A DNA stretch of 59,741 bases from Prevotellaceae bacterium. Its GTDB lineage: Bacteria > Bacteroidota > Bacteroidia > Bacteroidales > UBA932. Position numbers and translations under genes: made by a program. The stretch spans positions 1 through 59,741 of the forward strand of contig JAISLK010000033.1 in assembly GCA_031290935.1 (NCBI GenBank), given 5' to 3'. Numbering within the stretch: the first letter of the stretch is position 1; each line of letters starts with the position of its first letter. The notes under the pieces are model-generated. The model worked only from the letters and a program-made list of their open reading frames with translations. It searched no databases and had not been told where the DNA came from. Of this stretch, positions 33,364-42,905 are shown piece after piece.

Positions 33364-33395
33364 ATGCTGCGGACAGTTGTCCGCAGCATTTTTTA
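33364..33395 (+). terminator. Rho-independent terminator
   Basis: ATGCTGCGGACA-GT-TGTCCGCAGCAT perfect 12-bp stem followed by TTTTTT. Confidence 0.9.
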
Positions 33396-33565
33396 ATTAT
33401 GCGTGATGAATTATGAAATCTTTAAATCCGCAAACCTTCCCGGCGCCGCCCCCCCTTTCCCTTCCAATTGTGTAAAAAAAATTGATAACTATTTCGGGCG
33501 GGGCGTTCTTTGTCCCGCATTATACCTTATTTTTGTACTGTTTAACTTTTAAAACAAGGAGCTAT

Positions 33566-34444
33566 ATGAATGTGATTCCTTCTTCCGAACTGCTTATCAA
33601 CAGCGACGGCAGTATTTTTCATTTACACATGCAACCGCACGAACTCGCGGATACCGTTATTTTAGTGGGCGATCCGGAACGTGTAAAAACGGTGTCGGAT
33701 TATTTTTCTGTCATAGAATCGCGGGCGCAAAACCGGGAGTTTGTGAGCGCCACGGGGTGGTATAAGGGGACGCGCATCACCGTTGTGTCCACCGGTATCG
33801 GTACGGACAATATTGATATTGTGCTAAACGAACTGGATGCTTTGGCAAATATAGATTTCCAGACGCGCACGGTCAAACCCGGGCGCCGGACATTAACCAT
33901 CCTGCGGTTGGGCACTTCCGGGGGATTACAGCCCCACCTGCCATTGGGGGGCTTTGTGTTCTCCGCTGTTTCCATAGGTTTTGACGGGCTGTTGAACTTC
34001 TACGCACGCCGGAACGAGGTCTGTTTGCCGGATTATGAAGCGGCTTTTGTTGCGCATACGCATTGGAACAAACAGCACACTGCGCCTTATTTTGTGCAGG
34101 CTTCGGAAAAGCTGGCGCAACTTTTTTCCGATGTGGCCGTGGCGGGCATGACCATTTCCGCCCCCGGGTTTTACGGGCCGCAGGGGCGCGTCCTGCGCTT
34201 GCCCCTGGCAGACCCGCAGCTCAACGAACGGATTCAAAGCTTCCGGTTCGATAACAGGTGCATCACGAACTTTGAAATGGAAAGCTCCGCTATTGCAGGA
34301 TTGGCGAAACTGTTGGGGCACGAAGCCGCCACGGTCTGCTGTATCATCGCCAACCGCGCAGGATTGACGGCGCTCACCGATTATAAACCGGCCGTGCGGA
34401 AAATGATAGAAACGGCGTTGGAAAAACTTGCCGGCGATAAATAA
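33566..34444 (+). CDS. Nucleoside phosphorylase (uridine phosphorylase-like)
   Basis: VILVGDPERVKTVSDYF, VVSTGIGTDNIDIVLNEL, RLGTSGGLQP, FEMESSAIAGLAKLLGH; TATTTTTG element at 33528-33535. Confidence 0.9.
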   Translation: MNVIPSSELLINSDGSIFHLHMQPHELADTVILVGDPERVKTVSDYFSVIESRAQNREFVSATGWYKGTRITVVSTGIGTDNIDIVLNELDALANIDFQTRTVKPGRRTLTILRLGTSGGLQPHLPLGGFVFSAVSIGFDGLLNFYARRNEVCLPDYEAAFVAHTHWNKQHTAPYFVQASEKLAQLFSDVAVAGMTISAPGFYGPQGRVLRLPLADPQLNERIQSFRFDNRCITNFEMESSAIAGLAKLLGHEAATVCCIIANRAGLTALTDYKPAVRKMIETALEKLAGDK

Positions 34445-34469
34445 TAATGCTTAATAAACCGTCCGGACG

Positions 34470-35333
34470 ATGCCTGTACACGAAATAGACACCCTGGTGC
34501 GCCTCCTGGAAGACCCCGACGCCGTTGTTTACGGCGCAGTGGCGTCGCGCTTCATGGAACAGGGCGCCGGCAGTATTCCTTACCTGGAAAAGGCGCGGGC
34601 GCACAGCCGCGATGCAAATATTCGCGAACGGATTGAAACGGTTATCCGGAAAATTCATTTGCAGGACACGTTGCAAGGCATGCAACAATGGCTTGACGGG
34701 AAACAGCACAACCTGCTGGAAGGCGCGTACCGGATAGCGAAACAAACCTATCCCGACCTGCGCCTGCCGCTACTGCAAAACACTATTGACGACATCCTGA
34801 AAGATATTTGGGTCGCTACGTCGGACGAAACGTTGCCCGTACTGAACAGGCTGAATATTTTTAATCATCTTTTTTACCGCACGCATTTATATACGGCTAC
34901 GGCGGATACATTGAACCCGGCTTATTGTTTTATCAACCGCGTGCTGGAAACAAGATGCGGCAACGGCGTTTCGCTCGGGTTACTGTATTTGCACCTGGCG
35001 CAGCAAGCGGGTTTCCCGATGTATGGCGTATGCCTCCCCGGCGTTTTCCTGCTGGCCTATACCAGTGCTTCCGGCGAAGTGGTATGCTACGTCAATCCCT
35101 TTAAAAACGGAATATGGGCGGGGAAACAGGAAATAACCGGCTATCTTCAACAGCGCGGTTTTACATGCCGCCCGGAATATTACGCCCCCTGCGGCAACAT
35201 AACGGTAATACGGCGATTGACGGAATATATTGTGCATGCTTATGAACAGGAAAATAATGCATCGCAGGTGGAAGTATATCGCACATTCCTGTCGCTTTTC
35301 GGCAACCGCATCACCCATTTTATCGAAGACTGA
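34470..35333 (+). CDS. Transglutaminase-like/SirB1-type protein
   Basis: INRVLETRCGNGVSLGLLYLHLAQQAGFPMYGVCLPGVFLLAY. Confidence 0.75.
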   Translation: MPVHEIDTLVRLLEDPDAVVYGAVASRFMEQGAGSIPYLEKARAHSRDANIRERIETVIRKIHLQDTLQGMQQWLDGKQHNLLEGAYRIAKQTYPDLRLPLLQNTIDDILKDIWVATSDETLPVLNRLNIFNHLFYRTHLYTATADTLNPAYCFINRVLETRCGNGVSLGLLYLHLAQQAGFPMYGVCLPGVFLLAYTSASGEVVCYVNPFKNGIWAGKQEITGYLQQRGFTCRPEYYAPCGNITVIRRLTEYIVHAYEQENNASQVEVYRTFLSLFGNRITHFIED

Positions 35334-35347
35334 TTTTTACGGAGAGG

Positions 35348-35959
35348 TTAAAACAGGCCGTACAGCTGGGCATTCACCTTATCAATAACGGCGCTTAAAT
35401 CTTCGGAGGCTTCACTGAATTTAACCGTATCCACGTCAATAATGAGTTTACGGTTGGCATATTTTCCAATCCACTCTTCGTACAATTCATTCAAGCGCGT
35501 TAAATAATCAATACGGATGCCGGCTTCGTAATCGCGGCCGCGTTTTTGTATCTGGTACACCAGCGTAGGCACCGACGAACGAAGATAAATCAACAGGTCG
35601 GGCGGCGTAACCAATGAAATCATCAAATTAAACAGCGACGTGTAGGTGTCGTAATCGCGCGAAGACATCAAACCCATGTTGCGCAGGTTGAGCGCGAAAA
35701 TACAGGCGTCTTCGTATATCGTGCGGTCCTGGATAACCGTTTCTTTGGCGTTTTTTATTGCTACGATACCCTCGAAACGTTTACTCAAAAAATACATTTG
35801 TACGTTAAACGACCAGCGTTGCATGTCTTCATAAAAATCCAGTAAATAAGGATTGTTATCTTCCTCTTCGAATTTAGGCTGCCAGTTGTAATGGCGAGCC
35901 AACAAGCCCGTGAGCGTAGTTTTACCGCTACCTATATTCCCGGCTACTGCTATATGCAT
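35348..35959 (-). CDS. Deoxynucleoside kinase
   Basis: IAVAGNIGSGKTTLTGLLA, QDRTIYEDACIFA, YLRSSVPTLVYQIQKRGRDYE. Confidence 0.93.
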   Translation of the reverse strand: MHIAVAGNIGSGKTTLTGLLARHYNWQPKFEEEDNNPYLLDFYEDMQRWSFNVQMYFLSKRFEGIVAIKNAKETVIQDRTIYEDACIFALNLRNMGLMSSRDYDTYTSLFNLMISLVTPPDLLIYLRSSVPTLVYQIQKRGRDYEAGIRIDYLTRLNELYEEWIGKYANRKLIIDVDTVKFSEASEDLSAVIDKVNAQLYGLF

Positions 35960-36041
35960 ATTATTGAATGTTTAGTTTGGAGAAGCGAAGATACAAAAAT
36001 TTTATGAGCAACAAAATAGTTTTGTACATGAAAGTTGAAAA

Positions 36042-36094
36042 TTGAAAGTTGAAAGTTGAAAATTAGCCGGCGACAGCCAACTTTCAACTTTCAA
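36042..36094. repeat. 17-bp perfect inverted repeat of low-complexity sequence around a GCCGGCGACAGC core
   Basis: TTGAAAGTTGAAAGTTG (36042-36058) / CAACTTTCAACTTTCAA (36078-36094). Confidence 0.9.
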
Positions 36095-36133
36095 CTTTTC
36101 ACGTGATGATGTGGCTGGCGCCGGCGACCTGAG

Positions 36134-36259
36134 CGCGCGGCTTGTTGACGGTAACGCGCGGCTTGTTGACGGTAACGCGCGGCCTGTTGACGGTAACGCG
36201 CGGCTCACTACCGGTAGCGGAAGATTCACTACCGGTAGCGGACGGCTCACTGCCGGTAG
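36134..36259. repeat. Array D: 6 x 21-bp tandem repeat of two subtypes
   Basis: 3x CGCGCGGCTTGTTGACGGTAA then 3x (CGCGCGGCTCACTACCGGTAG-like), exact 21-bp register. Confidence 0.95.
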
Positions 36260-36350
36260 CGGCCACTGTTCCTGTTCCGCCCGGCAGCCGCCGGGACGCC
36301 TCCGGCGCCGGTCGCCTGCGACGGATGGTGTACGACTGAATTAAAATTCG

Positions 36351-36358
36351 TATCTTTG
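36351..36358 (+). promoter_or_regulatory. -7 element TATCTTTG upstream of the transketolase N-terminal gene
   Basis: Exact TAnnTTTG, about 20 nt upstream of ATG. Confidence 0.5.
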
Positions 36359-36378
36359 CGCTTCAAACAAATGCAACG

Positions 36379-37230
36379 ATGACCACTACTGTTACTACCC
36401 TGCAAACAATAGCGGCGCAAGTACGCCGCGACATCATCCGTATGGTGAACCTTTCCGGCTCGGGACACCCGGGCGGCTCGCTCGGCAATGCCGATGTGCT
36501 GACGGCGCTCTATTTCCATGCCCTGCAACAATCGCCCGCCACGTGGCGGCTCGACGGGCGCGGGCATGATATGTTTTTCCTGTCTATCGGGCATGTATCG
36601 CCGGTATTTTACAGCGTGCTTGCCCGCGCCGGCTATATAGACGTGAAAGCCTTGAATACTTTCCGCCGGTACGGCTCGCCGCTGCAGGGGCATCCCTCGT
36701 CCGAATGGAAAGTGCCCGGCGTGCATGTCGCTACCGGTTCCCTGGGACAGGGGCTTTCGGTGGCCTGCGGCGCCGCGCTGGCAAAGAAAATGAATCACGA
36801 CCCGCACCTGGTGTATGCGCTCCTCGGCGACGGCGAAGCGGAAGAAGGGCAAATCTGGGAAGCGACCATGTTTGCCGCCGCCCGCAAAATCGACAACCTG
36901 ATTGCTGTCGTGGACTGGAACGGGCAGCAGATTGACGGGCCGGTCAGCAAGGTGCTTAACACCGGCGACCTCCGGGAGAAATGGCAGGCCTTCGGCTGGG
37001 AGACCTTCGTGATGCAGGGCAATGACATGCCCGACGCGGTTCGCATACTGGGCCTGGCCAAGGCCGCTTCCGGCAACGGCAGGCCTGTTATCATCCTCTC
37101 AAAAACGGAAATGGGCTTCGGGGTCGATTTCATGCAGGGTACGCATGAATGGCACGGCAAAGCGCTCAACAACGAGCAGGCCGCAAAAGCCCTGGCGCAA
37201 CTGCCCGAAACAGCGCTCGGGGATTTCTAA
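36379..37230 (+). CDS. Transketolase N-terminal subunit (TPP-binding half)
   Basis: GHPGGSLGNADVLTALYFHAL, GSLGQGLSVACGAALAKK, LLGDGEAEEGQIWEATMFAA; ends after the TPP domain. Confidence 0.93.
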   Translation: MTTTVTTLQTIAAQVRRDIIRMVNLSGSGHPGGSLGNADVLTALYFHALQQSPATWRLDGRGHDMFFLSIGHVSPVFYSVLARAGYIDVKALNTFRRYGSPLQGHPSSEWKVPGVHVATGSLGQGLSVACGAALAKKMNHDPHLVYALLGDGEAEEGQIWEATMFAAARKIDNLIAVVDWNGQQIDGPVSKVLNTGDLREKWQAFGWETFVMQGNDMPDAVRILGLAKAASGNGRPVIILSKTEMGFGVDFMQGTHEWHGKALNNEQAAKALAQLPETALGDF

Positions 37231-37233
37231 TCC

Positions 37234-38094
37234 TTATATCCCCAGCCCGTCGGTAAAAGCGGAGGTGGCTTTCCGCTGAATAATGCGCGAATACGGCGGC
37301 ACGCTGTACACCTGCCAGATATTCCCCCCGATAACGGAATCGTGCCCGACAGTAATACGCCCCAGAATAGTGGAGTTGGAATAAATAATCACATTATCTT
37401 CGATGATGGGATGGCGCGGCACGTTTACCGGCAGCCCGTTATTGTCCATCGTAAACCCCTTTGCGCCGAGCGTTACGCCCTGGTAAAGCCGCACGTGGTT
37501 GCCGATAATGCAGGTTTCGCCGATAACCACGCCCGTCCCGTGGTCAATACTGAAATATTCCCCGATTTCCGCCCCCGGATGAATATCGATACCGGTAGCG
37601 GAATGCGCCAGCTCCGTAATAATACGCGGCAATACCGGTATTTCGAGCAACAGTAATTTGTGCGCTATCCGGTAATACGTCATCGCCTGAATGGCGGGAT
37701 AACAGAAGAGCACTTCGCTGTAACCGGTGGCAGCCGGGTCGCAGTCGTACACCGCCTTGATGTCCGTCGCCAGCAGCCGTTTTATTTCCGGCAGCTGGCC
37801 GATAAACGCCAGCGCCAGCTCCGGCGCATTCCCCGTATTGTTTTGACTGCCGAAGCTGCAAAGCGCCCGGCTGATTTGTTCGTTGAGCATGGCATATAAC
37901 CGCTCCAGGCTGTTGTCCTGCGCCTCGCCGAAGAACCCCGGGAAGAGCGCCGCCTTCGCCGCATTCATGAACTCCACGATGCCGGCGATATTCGGCGGCA
38001 GGCATTCCGGCTGCGGAATGAATGCATATTCCGGCACACTTTCCTGCGCCAGCCGGACGGACGCCTGCTTTATAACCTCTATAACTGTTGGCAT
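37234..38094 (-). CDS. cysE: Serine O-acetyltransferase
   Basis: GIDIHPGAEIGEYFSIDHGTGVVIGETCIIGNHVRLYQGVTLGAKGF hexapeptide repeats. Confidence 0.92.
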   Translation of the reverse strand: MPTVIEVIKQASVRLAQESVPEYAFIPQPECLPPNIAGIVEFMNAAKAALFPGFFGEAQDNSLERLYAMLNEQISRALCSFGSQNNTGNAPELALAFIGQLPEIKRLLATDIKAVYDCDPAATGYSEVLFCYPAIQAMTYYRIAHKLLLLEIPVLPRIITELAHSATGIDIHPGAEIGEYFSIDHGTGVVIGETCIIGNHVRLYQGVTLGAKGFTMDNNGLPVNVPRHPIIEDNVIIYSNSTILGRITVGHDSVIGGNIWQVYSVPPYSRIIQRKATSAFTDGLGI

Positions 38095-38160
38095 TGTTAG
38101 TTAATTACATTTGAAAGCGCAAAGATACAAACTTAATTGCATATATTAACAGCTAATAAT

Positions 38161-38180
38161 TTTTCAGGGCTACCTGAAAA
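38161..38180. promoter_or_regulatory. Operator-like inverted repeat TTTTCAGG-GCTA-CCTGAAAA upstream of nqr
   Basis: Perfect 8-bp arms, 4-nt spacer; TAAATTTG element at 38196-38203 begins 16 nt downstream. Confidence 0.6.
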
Positions 38181-38226
38181 TCCAAATTTTTCATGTAAAT
38201 TTGTGCGCAAAATATACAGTGAAATT

Positions 38227-39594
38227 ATGCCGAAAGTTATAAAAATCCGCCGGGGATTAGACATCTCGCTCAAAGGGAAAGCAGAAAAAGTACTTTCCAA
38301 AACAGCGAAAGTAGCGCATTATGCCGTGAAGCCGGTTGATTTCCCGCACCTGGTGCCAAAATTAACCGTGCGCGAAGGCGATACGGTACTGGCCGGCGCA
38401 CCGCTGTTCGTAGACAAATACCTCCCCGAAGTGCGCTATGTATCGCCGGTGAGCGGCACGGTAACGGCGATTGTGCGCGGCGACAAACGCCGGCTCCTCG
38501 AAGTAACAGTAACCCCTGACGCAGAACAGCAACATTTGGCGCATCCGGTAATTGATTTGGCCACCTGCAGCCGCGAGCAGGTAGTATCGCTGATGCTGGA
38601 AAGCGGCGTGTGGCCTTTTCTCAAACAACGCCCTTTCGGCGTCGTGGCGCATCCCGGCGACCGCCCCAAAGCGATATTTATCTCCGGCTTCGACACCGCG
38701 CCTTTGGCGCCCGACATTGATTATGTACTGACCGGCGAAGGCGAAGCTTTTCAAAAAGGCATTGACGTGCTGCGCAAACTGTGCGACACCATCTACCTCG
38801 GGCTGAATGACCAGCTGGCGGCTATCAGCATTTTCCGCAAAACAAAGGGCGTAGAAACAAATACCTTCATCGGGCCGCATCCCGCCGGCAATGTAGGCGT
38901 GCAGATTTACCACATCAGCCCGCTGAATAAAGGCGAAAAGGTTTGGACTGTCGACCCGCAGCACATTGTTTCATTGGGGCGTTTATTCTTAAAAGGTATT
39001 TACGATGTCTCGAAAGTCATCGCCCTGGTAGGCTCCGAAGTAAAAAAACCCCGCTATTACCGCATGATTGCCGGCGCAGCCGTATCGTGCGTAGAGGAAC
39101 ATATTGTTAAAACAAACCGCCCCCGTTACATCAGCGGCAACGCGCTTTCCGGTACAAATATCGGCGCGGCCGGCCATTTGGGCTTTTACGACTCGCTGCT
39201 CACCATCCTCCCGGAAGGAGATAAATACGAATTTCTTGGCTGGCTCAATCCTTTGCGGCTGCACCGTTACAGCGTTTCACGCAGTTCCTTCTCCTGGATA
39301 TTCCCAGACAGGGAATATGCCCTGGATACCAATATCAATGGCGGCGTACGCGCCTTTGTAGTCAATGGCGAATACGAAAAAGTACTGCCCATGGATATTT
39401 ACCCGGTCTATTTGCTCAAAGCTATTTTAGCCTCCGACATAGATAAAATGGAACAGCTGGGCATTTACGAAGTACTGGAAGAAGACCTTGCGCTGTGCGA
39501 ATTTGTATGCACTTCCAAAATACCCGTACAGCAGATTTTACGGAAAGGCATCGGGGAAATCTACGAGGAATTAAGAATTAAGAAAGGGGAATAA
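38227..39594 (+). CDS. nqrA: Na+-translocating NADH:quinone reductase subunit A
   Basis: IKIRRGLDISLKGKAEK; start at MPKVIKIRRG; operon context. Confidence 0.96.
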   Translation: MPKVIKIRRGLDISLKGKAEKVLSKTAKVAHYAVKPVDFPHLVPKLTVREGDTVLAGAPLFVDKYLPEVRYVSPVSGTVTAIVRGDKRRLLEVTVTPDAEQQHLAHPVIDLATCSREQVVSLMLESGVWPFLKQRPFGVVAHPGDRPKAIFISGFDTAPLAPDIDYVLTGEGEAFQKGIDVLRKLCDTIYLGLNDQLAAISIFRKTKGVETNTFIGPHPAGNVGVQIYHISPLNKGEKVWTVDPQHIVSLGRLFLKGIYDVSKVIALVGSEVKKPRYYRMIAGAAVSCVEEHIVKTNRPRYISGNALSGTNIGAAGHLGFYDSLLTILPEGDKYEFLGWLNPLRLHRYSVSRSSFSWIFPDREYALDTNINGGVRAFVVNGEYEKVLPMDIYPVYLLKAILASDIDKMEQLGIYEVLEEDLALCEFVCTSKIPVQQILRKGIGEIYEELRIKKGE

Positions 39595-39600
39595 AGAATA

Positions 39601-40767
39601 ATGAAATTTTTGCGGAACATAATAGATAAGGTAAAGCCGGCGTTTGAAAGGGGCGGGAAATTCGGCTTCCTGCATTCAACGTTCGAAGCATTCGAAAGTT
39701 TTATCTTTGTGCCGAACACCACCTCCAAATCCGGCGCGCATATCCACGACAGCAACGATTTGAAACGCACGATGACCACCGTGATAATAGCCTTGCTTCC
39801 CGCGCTGCTGTTCGGCATGTGGAACATCGGCTACCAGCGGCACCTGGCCTTTGGCGAAGCAATGACCGGCGGTGAAATGTTTACCTTCGGCTTCTTGAAA
39901 GTACTTCCGATTATCGTGGTGTCCTATGTAGTGGGGCTGGGCATTGAATTTGCATCGGCGCAACTCCGCAAGCACGAAGTCAACGAAGGCTTTTTGGTTA
40001 CCGGCATGCTGATACCAATGATTGTGCCGGTCGATTGCCCCCTTTGGATGGTTGGGTTGGCCACTGCTTTTGCAGTTATCATCGGCAAAGAAGTGTTCGG
40101 CGGCACGGGGATGAATATTTTCAACCCTGCACTGCTGGCGCGGGCGTTCCTGTTTTTTTCCTATCCCTCGCACATGTCCGGCGGCACGGTATGGATTGCC
40201 GGCATGAAAGACGCCCCGGCTATGGATGCGGTTACCGGCGCTACGCCTTTGGCGCACGCAACGGCCGGCGAAATAGATAAACTTCCTTCGGCGTACGATA
40301 TGTTTTTCGGGTTCATCCCCGGCTCTGTCGGCGAAACCTCCACCCTGGCTATCTTGATAGGAGCCCTCATATTGATTTATACCGGCGTGGCAAGCTGGAA
40401 AATTATGTTATCCTGCGTGGGCGGAGCGCTGGTTACAGGTTTTGCGCTGAATATTATCGGCGGCAATCCGTACATGAATATTTCCCCGTTCTACCACCTC
40501 CTGATGGGCGGCTTTGCATTCGGCACGGTATTCATGGCGACCGACCCGGTTACCGGCGCACAGACCGCTACCGGAAAATGGATTTACGGGTTTTTAATCG
40601 GCACGCTTACGGTGCTTATCCGCGTGTTCAACCAGGGCTATCCCGAAGGAATGATGCTGGCTATCCTGCTGATGAATGCTTTTGCCCCGCTGATTGACCA
40701 TTACGTCATAGCCGCGCACATCCGCAGGCGCACGAAGCGGGGGCTGCAGGCAAAGGCGGTGCAATAA
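39601..40767 (+). CDS. nqrB: NQR subunit B
   Basis: MDAVTGATPLAHATAG FMN-attachment-type motif, multi-TM. Confidence 0.96.
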   Translation: MKFLRNIIDKVKPAFERGGKFGFLHSTFEAFESFIFVPNTTSKSGAHIHDSNDLKRTMTTVIIALLPALLFGMWNIGYQRHLAFGEAMTGGEMFTFGFLKVLPIIVVSYVVGLGIEFASAQLRKHEVNEGFLVTGMLIPMIVPVDCPLWMVGLATAFAVIIGKEVFGGTGMNIFNPALLARAFLFFSYPSHMSGGTVWIAGMKDAPAMDAVTGATPLAHATAGEIDKLPSAYDMFFGFIPGSVGETSTLAILIGALILIYTGVASWKIMLSCVGGALVTGFALNIIGGNPYMNISPFYHLLMGGFAFGTVFMATDPVTGAQTATGKWIYGFLIGTLTVLIRVFNQGYPEGMMLAILLMNAFAPLIDHYVIAAHIRRRTKRGLQAKAVQ

Positions 40768-40790
40768 CCATAAATAAAGAATTTAACGCG

Positions 40791-41570
40791 ATGAATAAAA
40801 ACAGCAATACTTACACGTTCCTTTATGCCACAGCGCTTGTGGTGGTGGTCGCTACTGCCTTATCCCTAACTTCGATGGGGCTGAAAAGCAGGCAGCAGAA
40901 AAACATTGAGGTGGAAAAGAAGCAAAACATCCTGCTGTCGGTAAATAAGGCGGAAGGCCTGGACACCGTGCCCAACAGGAGCGCATACATCGAAGAACTG
41001 TACCGCCGGTATATTGTAGAAGCCTGCCTTGTGGACGCCGACGGTAACAAAAAGGAAGGCGACGCATTTGCAATGAACATGAAAACGCAGTACGATATTA
41101 TTAAAGCAATCAATGCTGCCGGCGTTACCGAAGAAGAGAAAGCCGGGTTGCGGCGTAAATTGTCATTGCCGGTGTTTGTATGCCGGAATGACGACGGCGC
41201 TTTGAAATATATTGTACCGGTATATGGTTTGGGCTTGTGGGGCGCTATTTGGGGCTACGTGTCGCTGGACGATGATTTCAACACGATATACGGCGCCATT
41301 TTCGACCACAAAGGCGAAACGCCCGGCTTGGGCGCGGAGATTGCGTTCCCGAAATTTTTCAAGCAGTTTGAAGGGAAACAGCTTTTCGAAAACGGGCAGT
41401 TCACCGCTATCCGCATCGTCAAGGGCGGCGCGCCTGCCGGCGACCGGCACGGGGTCAATGCAATCTCCGGCGGAACCATTACCAGCCGCGGCGTAGAAGA
41501 AATGCTGAAAAACTGTTTGACCGAGTACAAACCATTTTTTGAACAGCGGAAAGTGGATGTGGCGATGTGA
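40791..41570 (+). CDS. nqrC: NQR subunit C
   Basis: GLGAEI and NAISGGTITSRGVEEML FMN-binding motif. Confidence 0.95.
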   Translation: MNKNSNTYTFLYATALVVVVATALSLTSMGLKSRQQKNIEVEKKQNILLSVNKAEGLDTVPNRSAYIEELYRRYIVEACLVDADGNKKEGDAFAMNMKTQYDIIKAINAAGVTEEEKAGLRRKLSLPVFVCRNDDGALKYIVPVYGLGLWGAIWGYVSLDDDFNTIYGAIFDHKGETPGLGAEIAFPKFFKQFEGKQLFENGQFTAIRIVKGGAPAGDRHGVNAISGGTITSRGVEEMLKNCLTEYKPFFEQRKVDVAM

Positions 41571-41612
41571 TGATGTGATACGCTTAATAACTTAATAATT
41601 TAATATCTTAAA

Positions 41613-42257
41613 ATGGACGCTGAAAAGACAGGAAATAATACGGGGCTGTTATGGAAATTGTTTACCGCCCCGATAGGTAAAAATAACCCGATAACCGTTT
41701 TAATATTGGGTATTTGCTCGGCGCTGGCGGTAACGGTGAAGCTGGAATCCGCACTGGTCATGGGTTTGGCGGTAACGGTAGTAACCGGTTTTTCCAGCCT
41801 TATCGTCTCGTCGTTGCGTACTACGATTTCGCCGCGTATCCGTATCATCGTGCAGCTGGTTGTAGTGGCGACGCTGGTCATTATTGTTGACCAGGTGTTA
41901 CGCGCCTACGCCTACAACGCCAGCAAGCAGCTGTCAATTTTTGTCGGACTAATCATCACCAACTGCATTATCATGGGGCGCATTGAAGCCTTCGCATTGG
42001 CCAACAAGCCCTGGCTTTCGCTGATTGACGGCCTCGGCAACGGGTTTGGCTACGGCATGATTTTGGTGATAGTCGCTTTCATCCGCGAACTGTTCGGCTC
42101 CGGCACGCTGTTGGGCTACCAGCTTATTCCCGACGGCTGGTACATTTCCAACGGCGGCTTTTATGAAAACAACGGCTTGATGATTCTGCCGCCCGCCGCC
42201 TTAATCGTCGTAGGCATTATTATATGGGTGCAGCGGAGCTTTTATAAAACGAATTAA
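41613..42257 (+). CDS. nqrD: NQR subunit D
   Basis: [42 protein letters not shown]. Confidence 0.96.
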   Translation: MDAEKTGNNTGLLWKLFTAPIGKNNPITVLILGICSALAVTVKLESALVMGLAVTVVTGFSSLIVSSLRTTISPRIRIIVQLVVVATLVIIVDQVLRAYAYNASKQLSIFVGLIITNCIIMGRIEAFALANKPWLSLIDGLGNGFGYGMILVIVAFIRELFGSGTLLGYQLIPDGWYISNGGFYENNGLMILPPAALIVVGIIIWVQRSFYKTN

Positions 42258-42266
42258 ACAGCAAAC

Positions 42267-42884
42267 ATGGAAAACATTATTAGCATATTTGTAAAATCTA
42301 TTTTTGTAGATAACATGATATTTGCATTTTTCCTTGGCATGTGCTCCTACATTGCCGTGTCGAAAAATGTAAAAACCGCGATGGGTCTGGGGATGGCGGT
42401 TATCTTCGTGCAGGTGGTTACCTTGCCGATAAATTATTTATTGAATACCTACCTGCTGACGCCCGGCAGCCTTTCCTGGATTAGCCCCGAGCTGGCCGGT
42501 ATGGATTTGAGCTTTTTGAGCTTCATTATTTTTATTGCCGTCATTGCCTCCATTGTACAAATCCTGGAAATGATAATAGAAAAAATCGCGCCGGCGTTAT
42601 ACAACCAGCTGGGCATTTTCCTGCCGCTCATTGCGGTGAACTGCGCTATCATGGGCGGCTCGCTGTTTATGCAGGAGCGCGAATACGCCGGATTGGGCGA
42701 AGCAACGGCGTTTGCATTAGGTTCGGGTATCGGCTGGTGCCTGGCGATTGTGGGTATAGCGGCTATCCGCGAAAAATTAAGTTACTCGAATGTGCCGGCG
42801 CCCTTGCGCGGCGTAGGCATCACGTTTATCCTGACCGGCCTGATGGGTATCGCATTTATGAGTTTCATGGGAATTAAACTGTAA
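42267..42884 (+). CDS. nqrE: NQR subunit E
   Basis: [44 protein letters not shown]. Confidence 0.96.
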   Translation: MENIISIFVKSIFVDNMIFAFFLGMCSYIAVSKNVKTAMGLGMAVIFVQVVTLPINYLLNTYLLTPGSLSWISPELAGMDLSFLSFIIFIAVIASIVQILEMIIEKIAPALYNQLGIFLPLIAVNCAIMGGSLFMQEREYAGLGEATAFALGSGIGWCLAIVGIAAIREKLSYSNVPAPLRGVGITFILTGLMGIAFMSFMGIKL

Positions 42885-42905
42885 AATTATAAACTTTCAC
42901 AACCA

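Noticed and set aside
33189-33389. 66-aa minus-strand ORF
   Set aside because: Starts inside the terminator hairpin and is antisense to the more protein-like plus-strand fragment
36002-36344. Heptad ORFs on both strands of array D
   Set aside because: Open frames in several readings are a trivial result of a 21-bp period; no start/stop coupling to neighbours as seen for array C
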